Positions 10,401 to 17,742 of a stretch of 48,236 nucleotides of DNA are shown here, one piece after another (the stretch's first letter is position 1; the number at the start of each line of letters is the position of its first letter). A program made the position numbers and the translations under genes. This stretch comes from Prevotella sp. (lineage in GTDB: Bacteria; Bacteroidota; Bacteroidia; Bacteroidales; Bacteroidaceae). The DNA lies in the NCBI GenBank assembly GCA_017478085.1, contig JAFVEE010000068.1, forward strand, positions 1-48,236, written 5' to 3'. Below the pieces are notes generated by a model. That model saw only the letters and a list, made by a program, of their open reading frames with translations, was not told the origin of the DNA and did not search any database.

Positions 10401-12461
10401 CATGGCTTCACCCCTGCTGGCACCGCAGCAGGCCGCGCCTTCCTGGTGAACGACGTGACCGACAGCGAGGACCAGCCCGATGCCATCTACTTCACCGATG
10501 CAACGCAGGATGCCGTCAACATCATTGGCAATGCCTCGGTGACCAAGACCAGCGACACCGAGTACCGCCTCGTGATGATGCCCAGCGATGCTGGCTGGAG
10601 CTATGGCTCGGTGCTCGATCCCACCGTGGGCCGACAGAAGCTGACGAAGATTGTACGCCTGAGCGACAATCAGGAGATGCCGCTCGACAACGTGTGGCAG
10701 ACCGCCTGGACCATACCCGACGGCCAGGAGCCCGTGAAGGACAACCGCCTGCACTTCGTGGCCAATATGCCGATTGCCGGCGATACCTACGTGCTCACCT
10801 TCGCTCCGAAGCCTGCCGTAGAACTGGCAGTTGCCGAGTTCGAGGGCGTGCCCCAGGCCGGTACCTTGCAGACCGAACCGCTCAAGACCGTGACCGTGAC
10901 CTTCAACAAGGCCATTAAGGCCGAGACCTTCACCTCTGAAGACATCGCCCTGGCCTGCCAGGGACAGCAGCTCGATGCCAGCAAGATCACCATCACCAGG
11001 CAGAGCGACACGACCTTCAGGCTGAACATAAGTGCGCTGAGCAATGCCGATGGCTACTACGTGCTCACCGTTCAGACGGCCACCATCACCGACCACGAGG
11101 GCTTCGAAGGCTCGGTAGGCAAGCAGGCCACGTGGGTGCAGTATGCCGGTGGCAAGATCAGTCTGGTGCTGAAGTCGCAGCCTGCCAATGCCGGTACCCT
11201 CTCGCCCGCCTCGGGAATGTTCGACTACGACAAGCCTGTCACGCTGACGGCCACCGCCAAGGAAGGCTACGACTTCTCGAAGTGGACTGAGAACGGCATG
11301 ACCATCAGCGAGCAGCCATCGTTCAGCTACACCCCGCAGGGCAGCAGCGAGCTCACCGCCGTGTTCACGCCGAAGTACTACGACGTGACCATCACCACGG
11401 GCGAGATTGAGGGCGGCACCATCGAGGGCGGCGGCACAGGCCACTACGCCTACGGCACGACGCTCACGCTGACAGCCACGCCAAAGACGGGCTACGAGTT
11501 CGACTACTGGGCACTCGACGGCAAGAAGCAGTCTACAGCCGCGCCCACCTTCACCTGGACGGTGACGAAGAGCGCCACCATACAGGCCGTGTTCCGCGAG
11601 CTGCCCGAAGGCACGCTGGCCGGTCGTGTGACCAATGCCATCGACGACACGCCCATCGAGGGAGCCACCATCACGCTGTCGAAAGACCAGCTGGTCTACA
11701 CCGCCACTACCGATGCATATGGCCGCTACGCCCTGCAGGTTGAGGACAAGAGCCTGACCTACGACATCAGCTGCCAGGCCGACGGCTTCATCTGGAGCCC
11801 CAACTCGCAGGTGTGGTTCACTGAAGGCCAGCAGACGAAGAACTTCGCACTGCTGCCCGGTGCCACGGTAGAGCTGCCCGACGACGGCATCTGCACCTTC
11901 TCGCCCACCGTCGACGTTGAGGTGAGCAACCTGCCAGTACAGGTGTGGTACATCTCGCAGTTCGACCAGCAGCACTTTGTGCTCAAGGCATACGCCTGGG
12001 GCACGGTGAAAGCCGGCGAGGGCCTCATCCTCGTGGGCACCAGCGATGCCCGCCGCATCGATATGAACGAGGCCACCAGTGCCGCCACCATCAGCGACAA
12101 CCTGCTCACGGGTACCGGCTCGAAGCCCTACACCGTGACCACCGACAACGTCTACGTGCTGCAAGAGAGTGCCGAGAGCCGCTCGTTCCGCGAGCAGGGC
12201 AGCACCTCGACCTACTTCTACAAGGCAGCCAAGGGCCTGGTCATCCCCAAGGGGAAGGCCTACTGCCAGTACACCATCAGCAGTGGACAGCCCGACGAGA
12301 TTGGCGTTCTGTGGAGCGATCTCGACCTGATCGAGGCCGTGCGTGCCGCACTGAGCGATCCCGACGCCCCCCACTACGACCTGCAAGGCCGCCGCATCTA
12401 CAAGACCGACGAGCCTGGCAAGCTGCACGTGGTCAAGGGCAAGAAGGTCATCGTGAAATAA
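4404..12461 (+). CDS. Giant secreted multidomain protein: cohesin-like, CARDB, Calx-beta, InlB-like repeats
   Basis: This 2685-residue protein has a signal peptide (residues 1-22). A cohesin-like domain follows (about 24-178; note the pattern LPIILENQSDIAGVQFDIS). Then come a CARDB domain (180-305), four Calx-beta-like units (305-405, 406-505, 506-618, 620-719), a second CARDB domain (722-830), an Ig/macroglobulin-like domain (830-930) and a carboxypeptidase-regulatory-like domain (about 1143-1230). A helical, Cys- and Gly-rich block occupies about 1431-1720. Two divergent InlB B-like repeats (2252-2400) and another carboxypeptidase-regulatory-like domain (2403-2490) precede a tail ending HVVKGKKVIVK. 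Calx-beta and CARDB are typical of long surface fibres and adhesins. It is probably co-transcribed with the dockerin-bearing LRR gene 18 bp upstream, and its domain order matches the product of 21861-29339. Function is inferred: a surface scaffold or fibre. Confidence 0.85.
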   Translation: MKHLRFNLLAALFCLVSCALSAANVLRVDSVKYPAGKTVALPIILENQSDIAGVQFDISVPFELATNESGVQVAAQLAANRAPYHTVASQKLGTEWRDASTHGGVSTYHKYRFIVYSDQNALILDNQGTLLTLQLPLSGEAANGASYPIYLLSNSVVLSDRQKQNVATDQKNGLVTIEVIPRPDLVPSDVAFQQSTAEPGGKLNVTWTVKNTGQASTDDGWSEQISLVTVAGNLTKLISTTYYDQKLAANGQVSRQAEIELPALLGLDGVAKVQVTVVPGEKTGEHPSLRDNNTAQSTKNLTVSKKLMLELSRTRISEGSGERIAAKLSRSGRWNTSRTFAVSTGNGSRLDIAQTVTIPADQSGTVFYFSVKDNDVLDNDSVVTISVSGDSYEAATARLIIEDNEFPTLSVKASKSVVTEGETFQLTISTERTQAGPTVVSIASEDSKRFNYPAQATIPAGQKQVTVDVTAIDNEVPNLEQANRFTVSAQKFTKGEAIVILQDNDMPLLTLTLTPNKVSEDAGPTAVAAVLRRTGNTNSKITVRISDDAEGGLYYSNRSVEMARGVEEVYFNLGPVDNVVKEGDRTYHVSAGVWVSSCSCSASGEQAGSVTAQLVVLDNDGLSLGITTQASTVKEGGKTKLTIKRNTTDTSQALSVRLSSDYDSQLNYPKTAVIPAGQQTVDVEVESKQNSVSGDSRTVVFTVEADGYASGTCYLLITDQTLPDARISAFSSSVAEAVIGSTITLTATVANEGAAPLPVGTSVKFYRRGQNEAIGTVRTEQAIAVGGKLDVVRRVVLPDEVGQQTFYAVVNESRDVSELVYTNNTSVEAKVVGTSPFTATVKTNKKVYAQGEKIIITGKLAGDRTASTKAEVYFINDGARQTEEVTTDTDGSFMLEWVPYGLQSGHFVVGACFPGDKITEEQATFDVYGLRRASSGYITEDVLIGETRQGFIELLNPGSLALSGLKAEKLSGPDDVKMEFDLASTLAGNQSTTLTYRISGSVPTEGNQWDPLVVRVTSKEGAQLDITIYYYARVATGNLVVASQQLNTTMLKSTGRDYSFIVTNNGKGNTGRISLALPNWMSALTGSTMPGLNQNDTATVVLRFTPTADMQLNVPVTGRIGINCENGNGTYINFSITPVSEATGTLVVDVTDEYTYYTEEAPHLAGAQIVLRNPYTDALVAQGISDANGLFTIENLPEGYYKLSVSADKHSSYQNSILVDPGTTTTKVVTLNYQAISISWDVVETEVEDEYDIVTTVTYETNVPVPVIEMIAPDKIDAESLGVGESLVFNVIITNKGLITGKNTVFSVPDTYGGYSWEPLVECNGREIAPQQSIVIPVKVTRLSDEEAASRGMFRAGSSEDGCHMEPRVVTEYECGNDGNLVETKKSVQFKVCKSNATGGGNSGFGTGPGWPNGGAWYTVYGQESNNNRTNVDRDCRECGLDMLKWAFDCAVSFAPGGMGCAYGLASGTTKIASGTASTMDYVTTVTTGIGCGLEAAGVVIAVTGVGLPATALLEGIGMGINALNCLLTANYGCMYKMLEDADKKLGITAAYRTVNSSRSRKMRAQMIAAGEPAYVTRFSQAAGVALKMQAGYLGYQSELFGDTLWLYNTSMTEMYALLQAVVKQETHCTVESLKPYQPENVTDGMLARFVERLDNTNDFLATGTDHENRIHSEELLKMLGWIEEAEQEAHDIGYVSAEDMWQTEGTKFYQEVQKGSNSVCSTITLQINQTMTMTRQAFRGTLTVYNGNQGTPMENVKMKLNVTNLATGEVATLREFEMHTESLMGFEGDLAMDSGWHLGTDSTGTATILFIPSKYAAPETPIDYSFGGTLSYIDPYTDLEVTRELYPVTLTVKPSPELDMTYFMERDILGDNALTEEVEPMVPSEFALIINNKGYGDATNVRMVTNQPEIIENQKGLLIDFEFLSSQLNGQEKTLALGQSIPTEFGTIAAHTQAYAQWWLQSTLLGHFIDYDIQATHVTSYGNENLSLLDQVTIHELVHGFTPAGTAAGRAFLVNDVTDSEDQPDAIYFTDATQDAVNIIGNASVTKTSDTEYRLVMMPSDAGWSYGSVLDPTVGRQKLTKIVRLSDNQEMPLDNVWQTAWTIPDGQEPVKDNRLHFVANMPIAGDTYVLTFAPKPAVELAVAEFEGVPQAGTLQTEPLKTVTVTFNKAIKAETFTSEDIALACQGQQLDASKITITRQSDTTFRLNISALSNADGYYVLTVQTATITDHEGFEGSVGKQATWVQYAGGKISLVLKSQPANAGTLSPASGMFDYDKPVTLTATAKEGYDFSKWTENGMTISEQPSFSYTPQGSSELTAVFTPKYYDVTITTGEIEGGTIEGGGTGHYAYGTTLTLTATPKTGYEFDYWALDGKKQSTAAPTFTWTVTKSATIQAVFRELPEGTLAGRVTNAIDDTPIEGATITLSKDQLVYTATTDAYGRYALQVEDKSLTYDISCQADGFIWSPNSQVWFTEGQQTKNFALLPGATVELPDDGICTFSPTVDVEVSNLPVQVWYISQFDQQHFVLKAYAWGTVKAGEGLILVGTSDARRIDMNEATSAATISDNLLTGTGSKPYTVTTDNVYVLQESAESRSFREQGSTSTYFYKAAKGLVIPKGKAYCQYTISSGQPDEIGVLWSDLDLIEAVRAALSDPDAPHYDLQGRRIYKTDEPGKLHVVKGKKVIVK

Positions 12462-12484
12462 CCCTTGCCCCTACCCCAACACCC

Positions 12485-12525
12485 ACAGCGAGGGCGCATC
12501 TTCTTACGGATGCGCCCTCGTTGTG
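12485..12525. terminator. Bidirectional hairpin terminator between convergent genes
   Basis: A perfect 12-bp inverted repeat (CGAGGGCGCATC at 12489-12500 and its complement at 12509-12520, 8-nt loop) lies between two stop codons facing each other (12461 and 12542). ACA/TGT pairs extend the stem after a G-T step. No long T-run follows on either strand, so termination is inferred from the position and the strong stem. Confidence 0.7.
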
Positions 12526-12541
12526 AGTATGCAGGGTGGCG

Positions 12542-13846
12542 TCAGCTTTCGGCCTTGATTTCCAGATACCTGTTAATCACGCTGACCGACAACTGGCGGG
12601 GCGTGGTGAGCAAGGAGAGAATGCCGTACTGGCGCAGCGTGCTGACGATGAGCCGCTGCTCGTGGGCATACTTCTCGGCCACCACATGCTGATAGTAGTC
12701 CTCGGTAGTAGTGGCGGGGGTAGCGATGAACTGCCGCTGCTCCTCGTCTTCGAAGAACACCACGAGCAGCCGGTGCCTCAGCGACAGCTGGCGCAGGAAG
12801 CTCAGCTGGCGGCGCAGGGCGGGCATCGACATAAACGAGGTGAAGAGCACCAGCAGCGAGCGACGGTTGGCATGCTGGGCCAGTCCCGCGATGAGGGCCG
12901 AGAAGTCGGTCTCGCCAAACTGGGTCTGCTCGGCGTAGAGGGCCTCTTGCAGCACCTGCATCTGTCCCGGCTGGCGCGAGGCGGGCACGAAGGTCTCGAA
13001 GCGGTCGCTGAAGGTGGCCAGTCCGGCGCGGTCTTCCTTGTGTATGGCCACATAGCTGAGCACCAGCGAGGCGTTGATGGCATAGTCGAAGAGCGTCATG
13101 CCGCCGAAGGCCTGCTGCATCATGCGCCCCTTGTCGATGACGCAGAACACCTGTTGCGAGCGCTCCTGCTGGTAGACGTTGACCATGAGCTGGTGGCGGC
13201 GGGCGGTGGCCCGCCAGTTGATGGTGCGGTAGTCGTCGCCCGTCACATAGTCCTTGATCTGCTCGAAGTCGGTGTTGTTGCCCACACGGCGAATGCGCTT
13301 GATGCCCATCTCGGTGAGGTGCTGGCTGTGGGCCAGCAGCTCGTACTGCCGCAGCATCAGGTAGCTGGGGTACACCTTCACATCCTGTGGCTGGCAGAGC
13401 GTGTAGCGGCGCTGCAGCAGTCCTATCCTGGTGCTCACGAACACCCGCACACGGCCAAAGCCATAGACGCCACGGCGCGTGGGGGTGAGCTGATAGCGCA
13501 GGGTCTTGGTGCCCACGGGTGCCACCGTGAACCGGAAGCTAACGTCGCGGCGCTGGAAGATGAAGGGTATCTCGTCGACCATCTCGCAACGGATGGCGAA
13601 GCGGTAGCCGCTCTCCACGCTGATGCGCACATCGTTGGGGTCGCCATTCGAGAAGCGGTCGGGCAGCGTGCGCTCGGCGGTGATGGCCCGCTTCTGCCAC
13701 AGCAGGGCGGCCTCGGCGAGCACCAGCAGCACCAGCACGGCCAGCAGCACCTGGCCCACGGTGAAGAGCACCGGCACGGCGGCTCCGGCGGCGAGGGTCA
13801 GGATGACGGGGGCTATTAGGAGGTAGAAGCGGGGACGGAGGAACAT
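12542..13846 (-). CDS. DUF58 domain-containing protein
   Basis: The 434-residue protein begins with two close hydrophobic segments (about residues 8-50). The DUF58 signature GDDYRTINWRATAR is at about 199-213, followed by a von Willebrand-like fold. In DUF58 proteins that fold often carries a DxSxS metal site, but here the matching segment reads IDKGRMM, so the site looks degenerate. DUF58 genes are regularly found next to MoxR ATPase genes, as here, and are thought to be MoxR partners or substrates, though their biochemical role is poorly defined. It is the last gene of the minus-strand cluster that starts at 18685. It is separated from the MoxR gene by a 147-bp gap filled with decamer repeats. 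Confidence 0.9.
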   Translation of the reverse strand: MFLRPRFYLLIAPVILTLAAGAAVPVLFTVGQVLLAVLVLLVLAEAALLWQKRAITAERTLPDRFSNGDPNDVRISVESGYRFAIRCEMVDEIPFIFQRRDVSFRFTVAPVGTKTLRYQLTPTRRGVYGFGRVRVFVSTRIGLLQRRYTLCQPQDVKVYPSYLMLRQYELLAHSQHLTEMGIKRIRRVGNNTDFEQIKDYVTGDDYRTINWRATARRHQLMVNVYQQERSQQVFCVIDKGRMMQQAFGGMTLFDYAINASLVLSYVAIHKEDRAGLATFSDRFETFVPASRQPGQMQVLQEALYAEQTQFGETDFSALIAGLAQHANRRSLLVLFTSFMSMPALRRQLSFLRQLSLRHRLLVVFFEDEEQRQFIATPATTTEDYYQHVVAEKYAHEQRLIVSTLRQYGILSLLTTPRQLSVSVINRYLEIKAES

Positions 13847-13880
13847 CTTGCTGGGGTTGGGGGGGGCTTTGGGGGATTTT

Positions 13881-13998
13881 TGGGACGGGGTGGGACTGAT
13901 TGGGACTAACTGGGACGGGGGGGACTAACTGGGACTGATTGGGACGGGGTGGGACTGATTGGGACTGATTGGGACGGGGTGGACTGATTGGGACTACT
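13881..13998. repeat. Tandem decamer array, about 12 copies
   Basis: The gap between the MoxR and DUF58 genes is made of consecutive 10-bp units tgggac+nnnn, where the last four bases are tgat, taac or gggg. Two units (starting 13921 and 13980) are 9 bp. The last unit runs into the MoxR stop codon (13994-13996). A G-rich, less regular stretch (13850-13880) leads into the DUF58 start. The period is about one DNA helical turn. It reads directly from the sequence; function is unknown. Confidence 0.9.
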
Positions 13999-14959
13999 TG
14001 GGAACCTCTACCTTATCGATAAGGCGGGCGATGGCCTTCTGGGGGGTGAGACCCTCCATCTCGGCCTCGGCGGTGAGGATGAGGCGGTGCTGCAGCACGC
14101 TGGGAGCTACGGCACGCACATCGTCGGGAATCACGAAGTCGCGGCCTTGCAGCAGGGCGTAGGCCTTGGAGCACTGCAGCAGGGCCACCGAGGCACGGGG
14201 CGAGGCTCCCAGGAACACCGAGCGGCTCTGGCGCGTCTGGGCCACGATGCCTGCTATGTAGCGCAGCAGGGCCTCATCGACAAACACTTGCTGGAGCGTC
14301 TGCCGCAGGGCGAGCAGCTGCCCCTGACTGATGACGGGCTGCAGTCCCTCGAGCTGCGTGAGCCGCTGGTTCTGGTGGTGGCGCTGCAAGATGGTCACCT
14401 CCTCGTCGATGGTGGGATAGCCCATCACCAGCTTCATCATGAAGCGGTCGGTCTGCGCCTCGGGCAGCTTGTAGGTGCCCTCCTGCTCCACGGGGTTCTG
14501 CGTGGCCAGGATGGTGTATAGCTGCGGCATTCTGTGGGTGGTGCCGTCGATGGTGACCTGACGTTCTTCCATCACCTCGAAGAGGGCGGCCTGCGTCTTG
14601 GCCGGGGCACGGTTGATCTCGTCGACCAGCACTATGTCGGCAAACACGGGGCCGGGGTGGAAGTCGAACTGCGAGGTCTGCATGTTGAACACGTTGGTGC
14701 CCAGCACGTCGCTGGGCATGAGGTCGGGGGTGAACTGCACGCGACTGAAGCGGGCATCGATGAGCCCCGACAGCAGGCGGGCCAGCAGCGTCTTGGCCAC
14801 GCCGGGCACGCCCTCTATGAGCACGTGGCCCCCGGCCAGGATGGCCGTGAGCAGCAGGTCGACGGTCTCCTGCTGGCCTACGATGACGGTGGCAATCTGC
14901 TGGCGCAGCTGCTCTATCTGCTCTGAAAACTGGGTGAGGTCGGTTCTTTCTTCTTGCAT
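13994..14959 (-). CDS. MoxR family AAA+ ATPase
   Basis: This 321-residue protein has the MoxR/AAA_3 layout. Walker A is GVPGVAKT (about residues 49-56), Walker B is IVLVDEINRAP (about 107-117), and a sensor-1 stretch ILATQNPVEQEG lies at about 147-158, followed by a C-terminal lid domain. MoxR ATPases act as chaperone-like factors in maturation of complexes and envelope stress responses, usually with VWA or DUF58 partners. The gene starts 13 bp after the DUF4350 gene ends, consistent with an operon. Length and motifs are normal for the family. The substrate cannot be told from sequence. Confidence 0.94.
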   Translation of the reverse strand: MQEERTDLTQFSEQIEQLRQQIATVIVGQQETVDLLLTAILAGGHVLIEGVPGVAKTLLARLLSGLIDARFSRVQFTPDLMPSDVLGTNVFNMQTSQFDFHPGPVFADIVLVDEINRAPAKTQAALFEVMEERQVTIDGTTHRMPQLYTILATQNPVEQEGTYKLPEAQTDRFMMKLVMGYPTIDEEVTILQRHHQNQRLTQLEGLQPVISQGQLLALRQTLQQVFVDEALLRYIAGIVAQTRQSRSVFLGASPRASVALLQCSKAYALLQGRDFVIPDDVRAVAPSVLQHRLILTAEAEMEGLTPQKAIARLIDKVEVPK

Positions 14960-14972
14960 GGTTTTTGGGGGG

Positions 14973-16154
14973 TTATAGTAGTTTGTTCAACTGGTCAATG
15001 TACTGGTGCAGCTGCTCGTTGCTCATGGTCTGCCCCTGCTGGCAGGCCTGGCGCACCCGGGCAAGCGTCTGGTAGATCTCTTCCACGGGCTGTCCCGTCT
15101 GGGCCGAGAGGCGCTCGGGGCCGTCGTCGTCGTTCTGCAGGTCGATGCCCGTCTGCCGCCGCACCTCGGCTATGGTGTAGGCGAGTTTCTTCTGCAACAG
15201 GTCGCGGTGGCTGCCCTGCTGGTAGTAGAGGGTGCCTATGAGGCGCACGAACTCCATATTATTATTGGTGGGAGGCGCTATGACCGGGATGACGCGCTGC
15301 CGCCGCCGGGCGGTGAACACGATGAAGAGCAGCACCGACAGCAGCGTGAGGTAGATGGCCCACCGCAACGGTGGCCGCTTCAGCCACACGTAGAAGGGCG
15401 ACTCCTGGTTGCTGTAGGTGGCATCGGCAGCATGCGGGTCCAGTCGTACCAGCGGCCTCTCCTTCCCCTCATTGAGCAGCAGGGCCAGCAGAGGCTCGCA
15501 CTCGCGGTTCAGCACGCCATAGTTGGTGAAGAGCAGCGGCATGGCTACCAGGATAATCTCGCCCTGCCCCACGGGGAAGCGTACGGCCACCCTCCTCGGG
15601 GGTTTCTCAACCTCCCACTTACACACTGCCATCACCTCGCATGGCAGCGAGTCGGAGGGTGCCATATCATAGTGTATGAAGCTGCGGTGCAGCGTGTAGG
15701 TCTGCCCTGTCGGCATCCAGCGTATGGTATCCCGCTCGTCGCGCTCCTGTGCCAAATTGCGCAGCGAGGACGAATGATACAACGACCACACCTCCACTCC
15801 CAGCGTGTCGTACAGGTGGCTGTTCCAGCGGTCACAGGCCACGAGGAAGCGGTCGCCACGGGCGGCCATCTGCAGCATCTGCCTGACATAGCCCTCTCCC
15901 CCAGTCTGCCACACCACCAGGTAGTTGCGGTTCTCGGTGCTGTCCTGACTAAGCTGCCAGAGCGTCTTCGAGGTCACGGTGTAGCCCTGCGGCATTGACG
16001 TAGCAAGCACGCTGTCCAGCACATAGCAGCCGAAGGGCTGGCGGTCGGTGTGCGAATAGGTGGGCTGCCACGAGAAGCGGTGTGGCATGCGGTACTGAAT
16101 GGCAAACATAACCACGGCCAGCACGGCAATGAAGACGAGGAAGCGCCTGCTCAT
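14973..16154 (-). CDS. DUF4350 domain-containing membrane protein
   Basis: A 393-residue protein with an N-terminal membrane anchor (about residues 4-21), a long exported domain, a second membrane segment (about 266-286, after the exported domain) followed by Arg-rich residues, and a cytoplasmic tail of about 100 residues. This layout and its position between DUF4129 and MoxR genes fit the DUF4350 family, which occurs in MoxR clusters. Its start overlaps the DUF4129 gene by 4 bp (ATGA), so translation is probably coupled. The function of the family is not established. Confidence 0.8.
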   Translation of the reverse strand: MSRRFLVFIAVLAVVMFAIQYRMPHRFSWQPTYSHTDRQPFGCYVLDSVLATSMPQGYTVTSKTLWQLSQDSTENRNYLVVWQTGGEGYVRQMLQMAARGDRFLVACDRWNSHLYDTLGVEVWSLYHSSSLRNLAQERDERDTIRWMPTGQTYTLHRSFIHYDMAPSDSLPCEVMAVCKWEVEKPPRRVAVRFPVGQGEIILVAMPLLFTNYGVLNRECEPLLALLLNEGKERPLVRLDPHAADATYSNQESPFYVWLKRPPLRWAIYLTLLSVLLFIVFTARRRQRVIPVIAPPTNNNMEFVRLIGTLYYQQGSHRDLLQKKLAYTIAEVRRQTGIDLQNDDDGPERLSAQTGQPVEEIYQTLARVRQACQQGQTMSNEQLHQYIDQLNKLL

Positions 16155-16774
16155 GAGGCCTCACCTCCTTTCTGCTGCCCCTGCACCTCGGCCTGCAGCG
16201 CCTGTAGCTGGCGCACCAGTGCCTCGGTGGCATCGAAGTTGCCGTAGCGCACCCGCACGAAGTGCCGGCTCAGCTCGCGGAAGGGGCCGTCGCCCACCTC
16301 GCGCACATACTGCGTGGGCGTCTTCTGCGGTTGCCAGTCTATGCGCTTCTGCTCGCTCAGCCAGGCCAGCGTCTGCAGGTACACGTAGCGCACGGCCTGC
16401 CGATAGTCGGCCCGTGCCAGTGCCCGCTGCAGCTCGGCCTCGAAGTCAATGCCATAGATGGTATCTTCATCGGTGGCCGTGAGCGGGGCCTGCTGGTGGC
16501 TGCCGCTGCGCTTGAACAGGCCGGGGTGGTGCTTCCACACCAGCCACAGCACCAGCAGCACGGCTGCGGCACCCAGCGCCACCAGCGCGTAGTAAACGGC
16601 ATTGCTGTCGAAGGTCTGGTCGAACAGCCGGTTCAGCCAGCGGCTGACCTTCTCCGACAGCCACTCCATAATGCTCTGTCCGCCGCCCGCCAGTTCGCGG
16701 TCGTAGTCATAATCGTTGTCGGCCCGCCAGCGGGCCAGCTGCAACGAGTCGAGCTGGAGTGTCTCGGTCGCCAT
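16151..16774 (-). CDS. DUF4129 domain-containing membrane protein
   Basis: The 207-residue product has one clear membrane helix (about residues 63-82) and a C-terminal helical domain with the DUF4129-like pattern of acidic/helical repeats, an AVRYVYLQTLAWL stretch, then W-x-x-x-K-T-x-x-x-Y. DUF4129 domains are often fused to transglutaminase-like domains or encoded beside DUF58 and MoxR genes. Here the domain stands alone. It lies 14 bp downstream of the multi-pass membrane protein gene in the same cluster. The role is unknown beyond this context. Confidence 0.8.
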   Translation of the reverse strand: MATETLQLDSLQLARWRADNDYDYDRELAGGGQSIMEWLSEKVSRWLNRLFDQTFDSNAVYYALVALGAAAVLLVLWLVWKHHPGLFKRSGSHQQAPLTATDEDTIYGIDFEAELQRALARADYRQAVRYVYLQTLAWLSEQKRIDWQPQKTPTQYVREVGDGPFRELSRHFVRVRYGNFDATEALVRQLQALQAEVQGQQKGGEAS

Positions 16775-16788
16775 CTTTCTCTATAGTA

Positions 16789-17742
16789 TCAAAGCTGTTC
16801 GAAGTCTTCTATCTCCCTGTCGATGCCGGCCCCGTCGATCTTGTCGCAGGCATGGCCATACTGATAGGCCAGGCCCACGTAGACGATGACGCTGAGCATG
16901 TGGCCAATATAGCCCACCACCACCGACAGCAGGTACAGCCCCATAGAGGCCAGCATGCCCGGCTGCACCATCTCCTCGCCCCTTGAGAGCGTGAGGATGC
17001 GGTAGATCCAGGTGCCATAGAGCGGAATGCTGCACACACCGATTATCAGGTAGACCAGCACGCCCAGCACAATGAGCACTGCCGCCACCCCGCCCCACGT
17101 GGCCCAGCCCAGCCGCCAGGCCTTGAGGTAGGCCTGGAAGGGGTTGATGTCGTCTTCAAACAGATAGACGGGAGCCGTCAGCGTGAGCGGTACCATCACC
17201 ACCGGTATGGCCGCATAGAGCAGCACGAGCATGAAGATGCCCACACGCGGGGCGGCCATGGCAAAGCCAACGCCAAAAAAGACGAGCACCACCACGAGCA
17301 TTACCAGCAGTATGGAGGCCAGCAGCGTGAGCACGAACATGCGGCCCACACCCTGCGTGATGTAGGGGCGCAGGTCTGACAGCGTGAGCCCCTGCAGCCG
17401 CTGGGGCCGCTGCTCGTAGAGGCGCATGGCCCCGTAGGTGAGCGAGAGGCCCATAGCCACGGCCAGGAAGCTGAGCACCATGACTGCCAGATACGACAGC
17501 GAGGTGCTGAGCGCGTCGGCAGTGCTCAGCTCGCCGCTGCCCGCACTCGAGAAGACCGACAGGTAGGTGCCCATCATTGTGTTCATGCTGACCGCCGAGA
17601 CCAGGCTCAGTGGCAGCATCAGGTAGGTGAGCCACACGGCCAGCTGCCGCCAGTTCTCGCGCAGGAAGTCGAACGTGTCACCAATTTTCTCAGAGAAGGT
17701 GCGCGTCTTGTAGAGCGCTATCCTCCGTGTTTCTTGTTCCAT
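16789..17742 (-). CDS. Multi-pass integral membrane protein of the MoxR cluster
   Basis: A 317-residue protein dominated by about six long hydrophobic segments, with a short charged N-terminus and an acidic C-terminus. I do not recognise a precise family; glycerophosphodiesterase-membrane-domain or DUF4013-like proteins look similar and commonly occupy this place in MoxR clusters. The start at 17742 overlaps the end of the upstream SpoIIM gene by 53 bp, in a different frame. The N-terminal sequence before the first membrane segment looks like a natural cytoplasmic start, so I kept it. Co-expression with the neighbours is likely. Confidence 0.75.
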   Translation of the reverse strand: MEQETRRIALYKTRTFSEKIGDTFDFLRENWRQLAVWLTYLMLPLSLVSAVSMNTMMGTYLSVFSSAGSGELSTADALSTSLSYLAVMVLSFLAVAMGLSLTYGAMRLYEQRPQRLQGLTLSDLRPYITQGVGRMFVLTLLASILLVMLVVVLVFFGVGFAMAAPRVGIFMLVLLYAAIPVVMVPLTLTAPVYLFEDDINPFQAYLKAWRLGWATWGGVAAVLIVLGVLVYLIIGVCSIPLYGTWIYRILTLSRGEEMVQPGMLASMGLYLLSVVVGYIGHMLSVIVYVGLAYQYGHACDKIDGAGIDREIEDFEQL

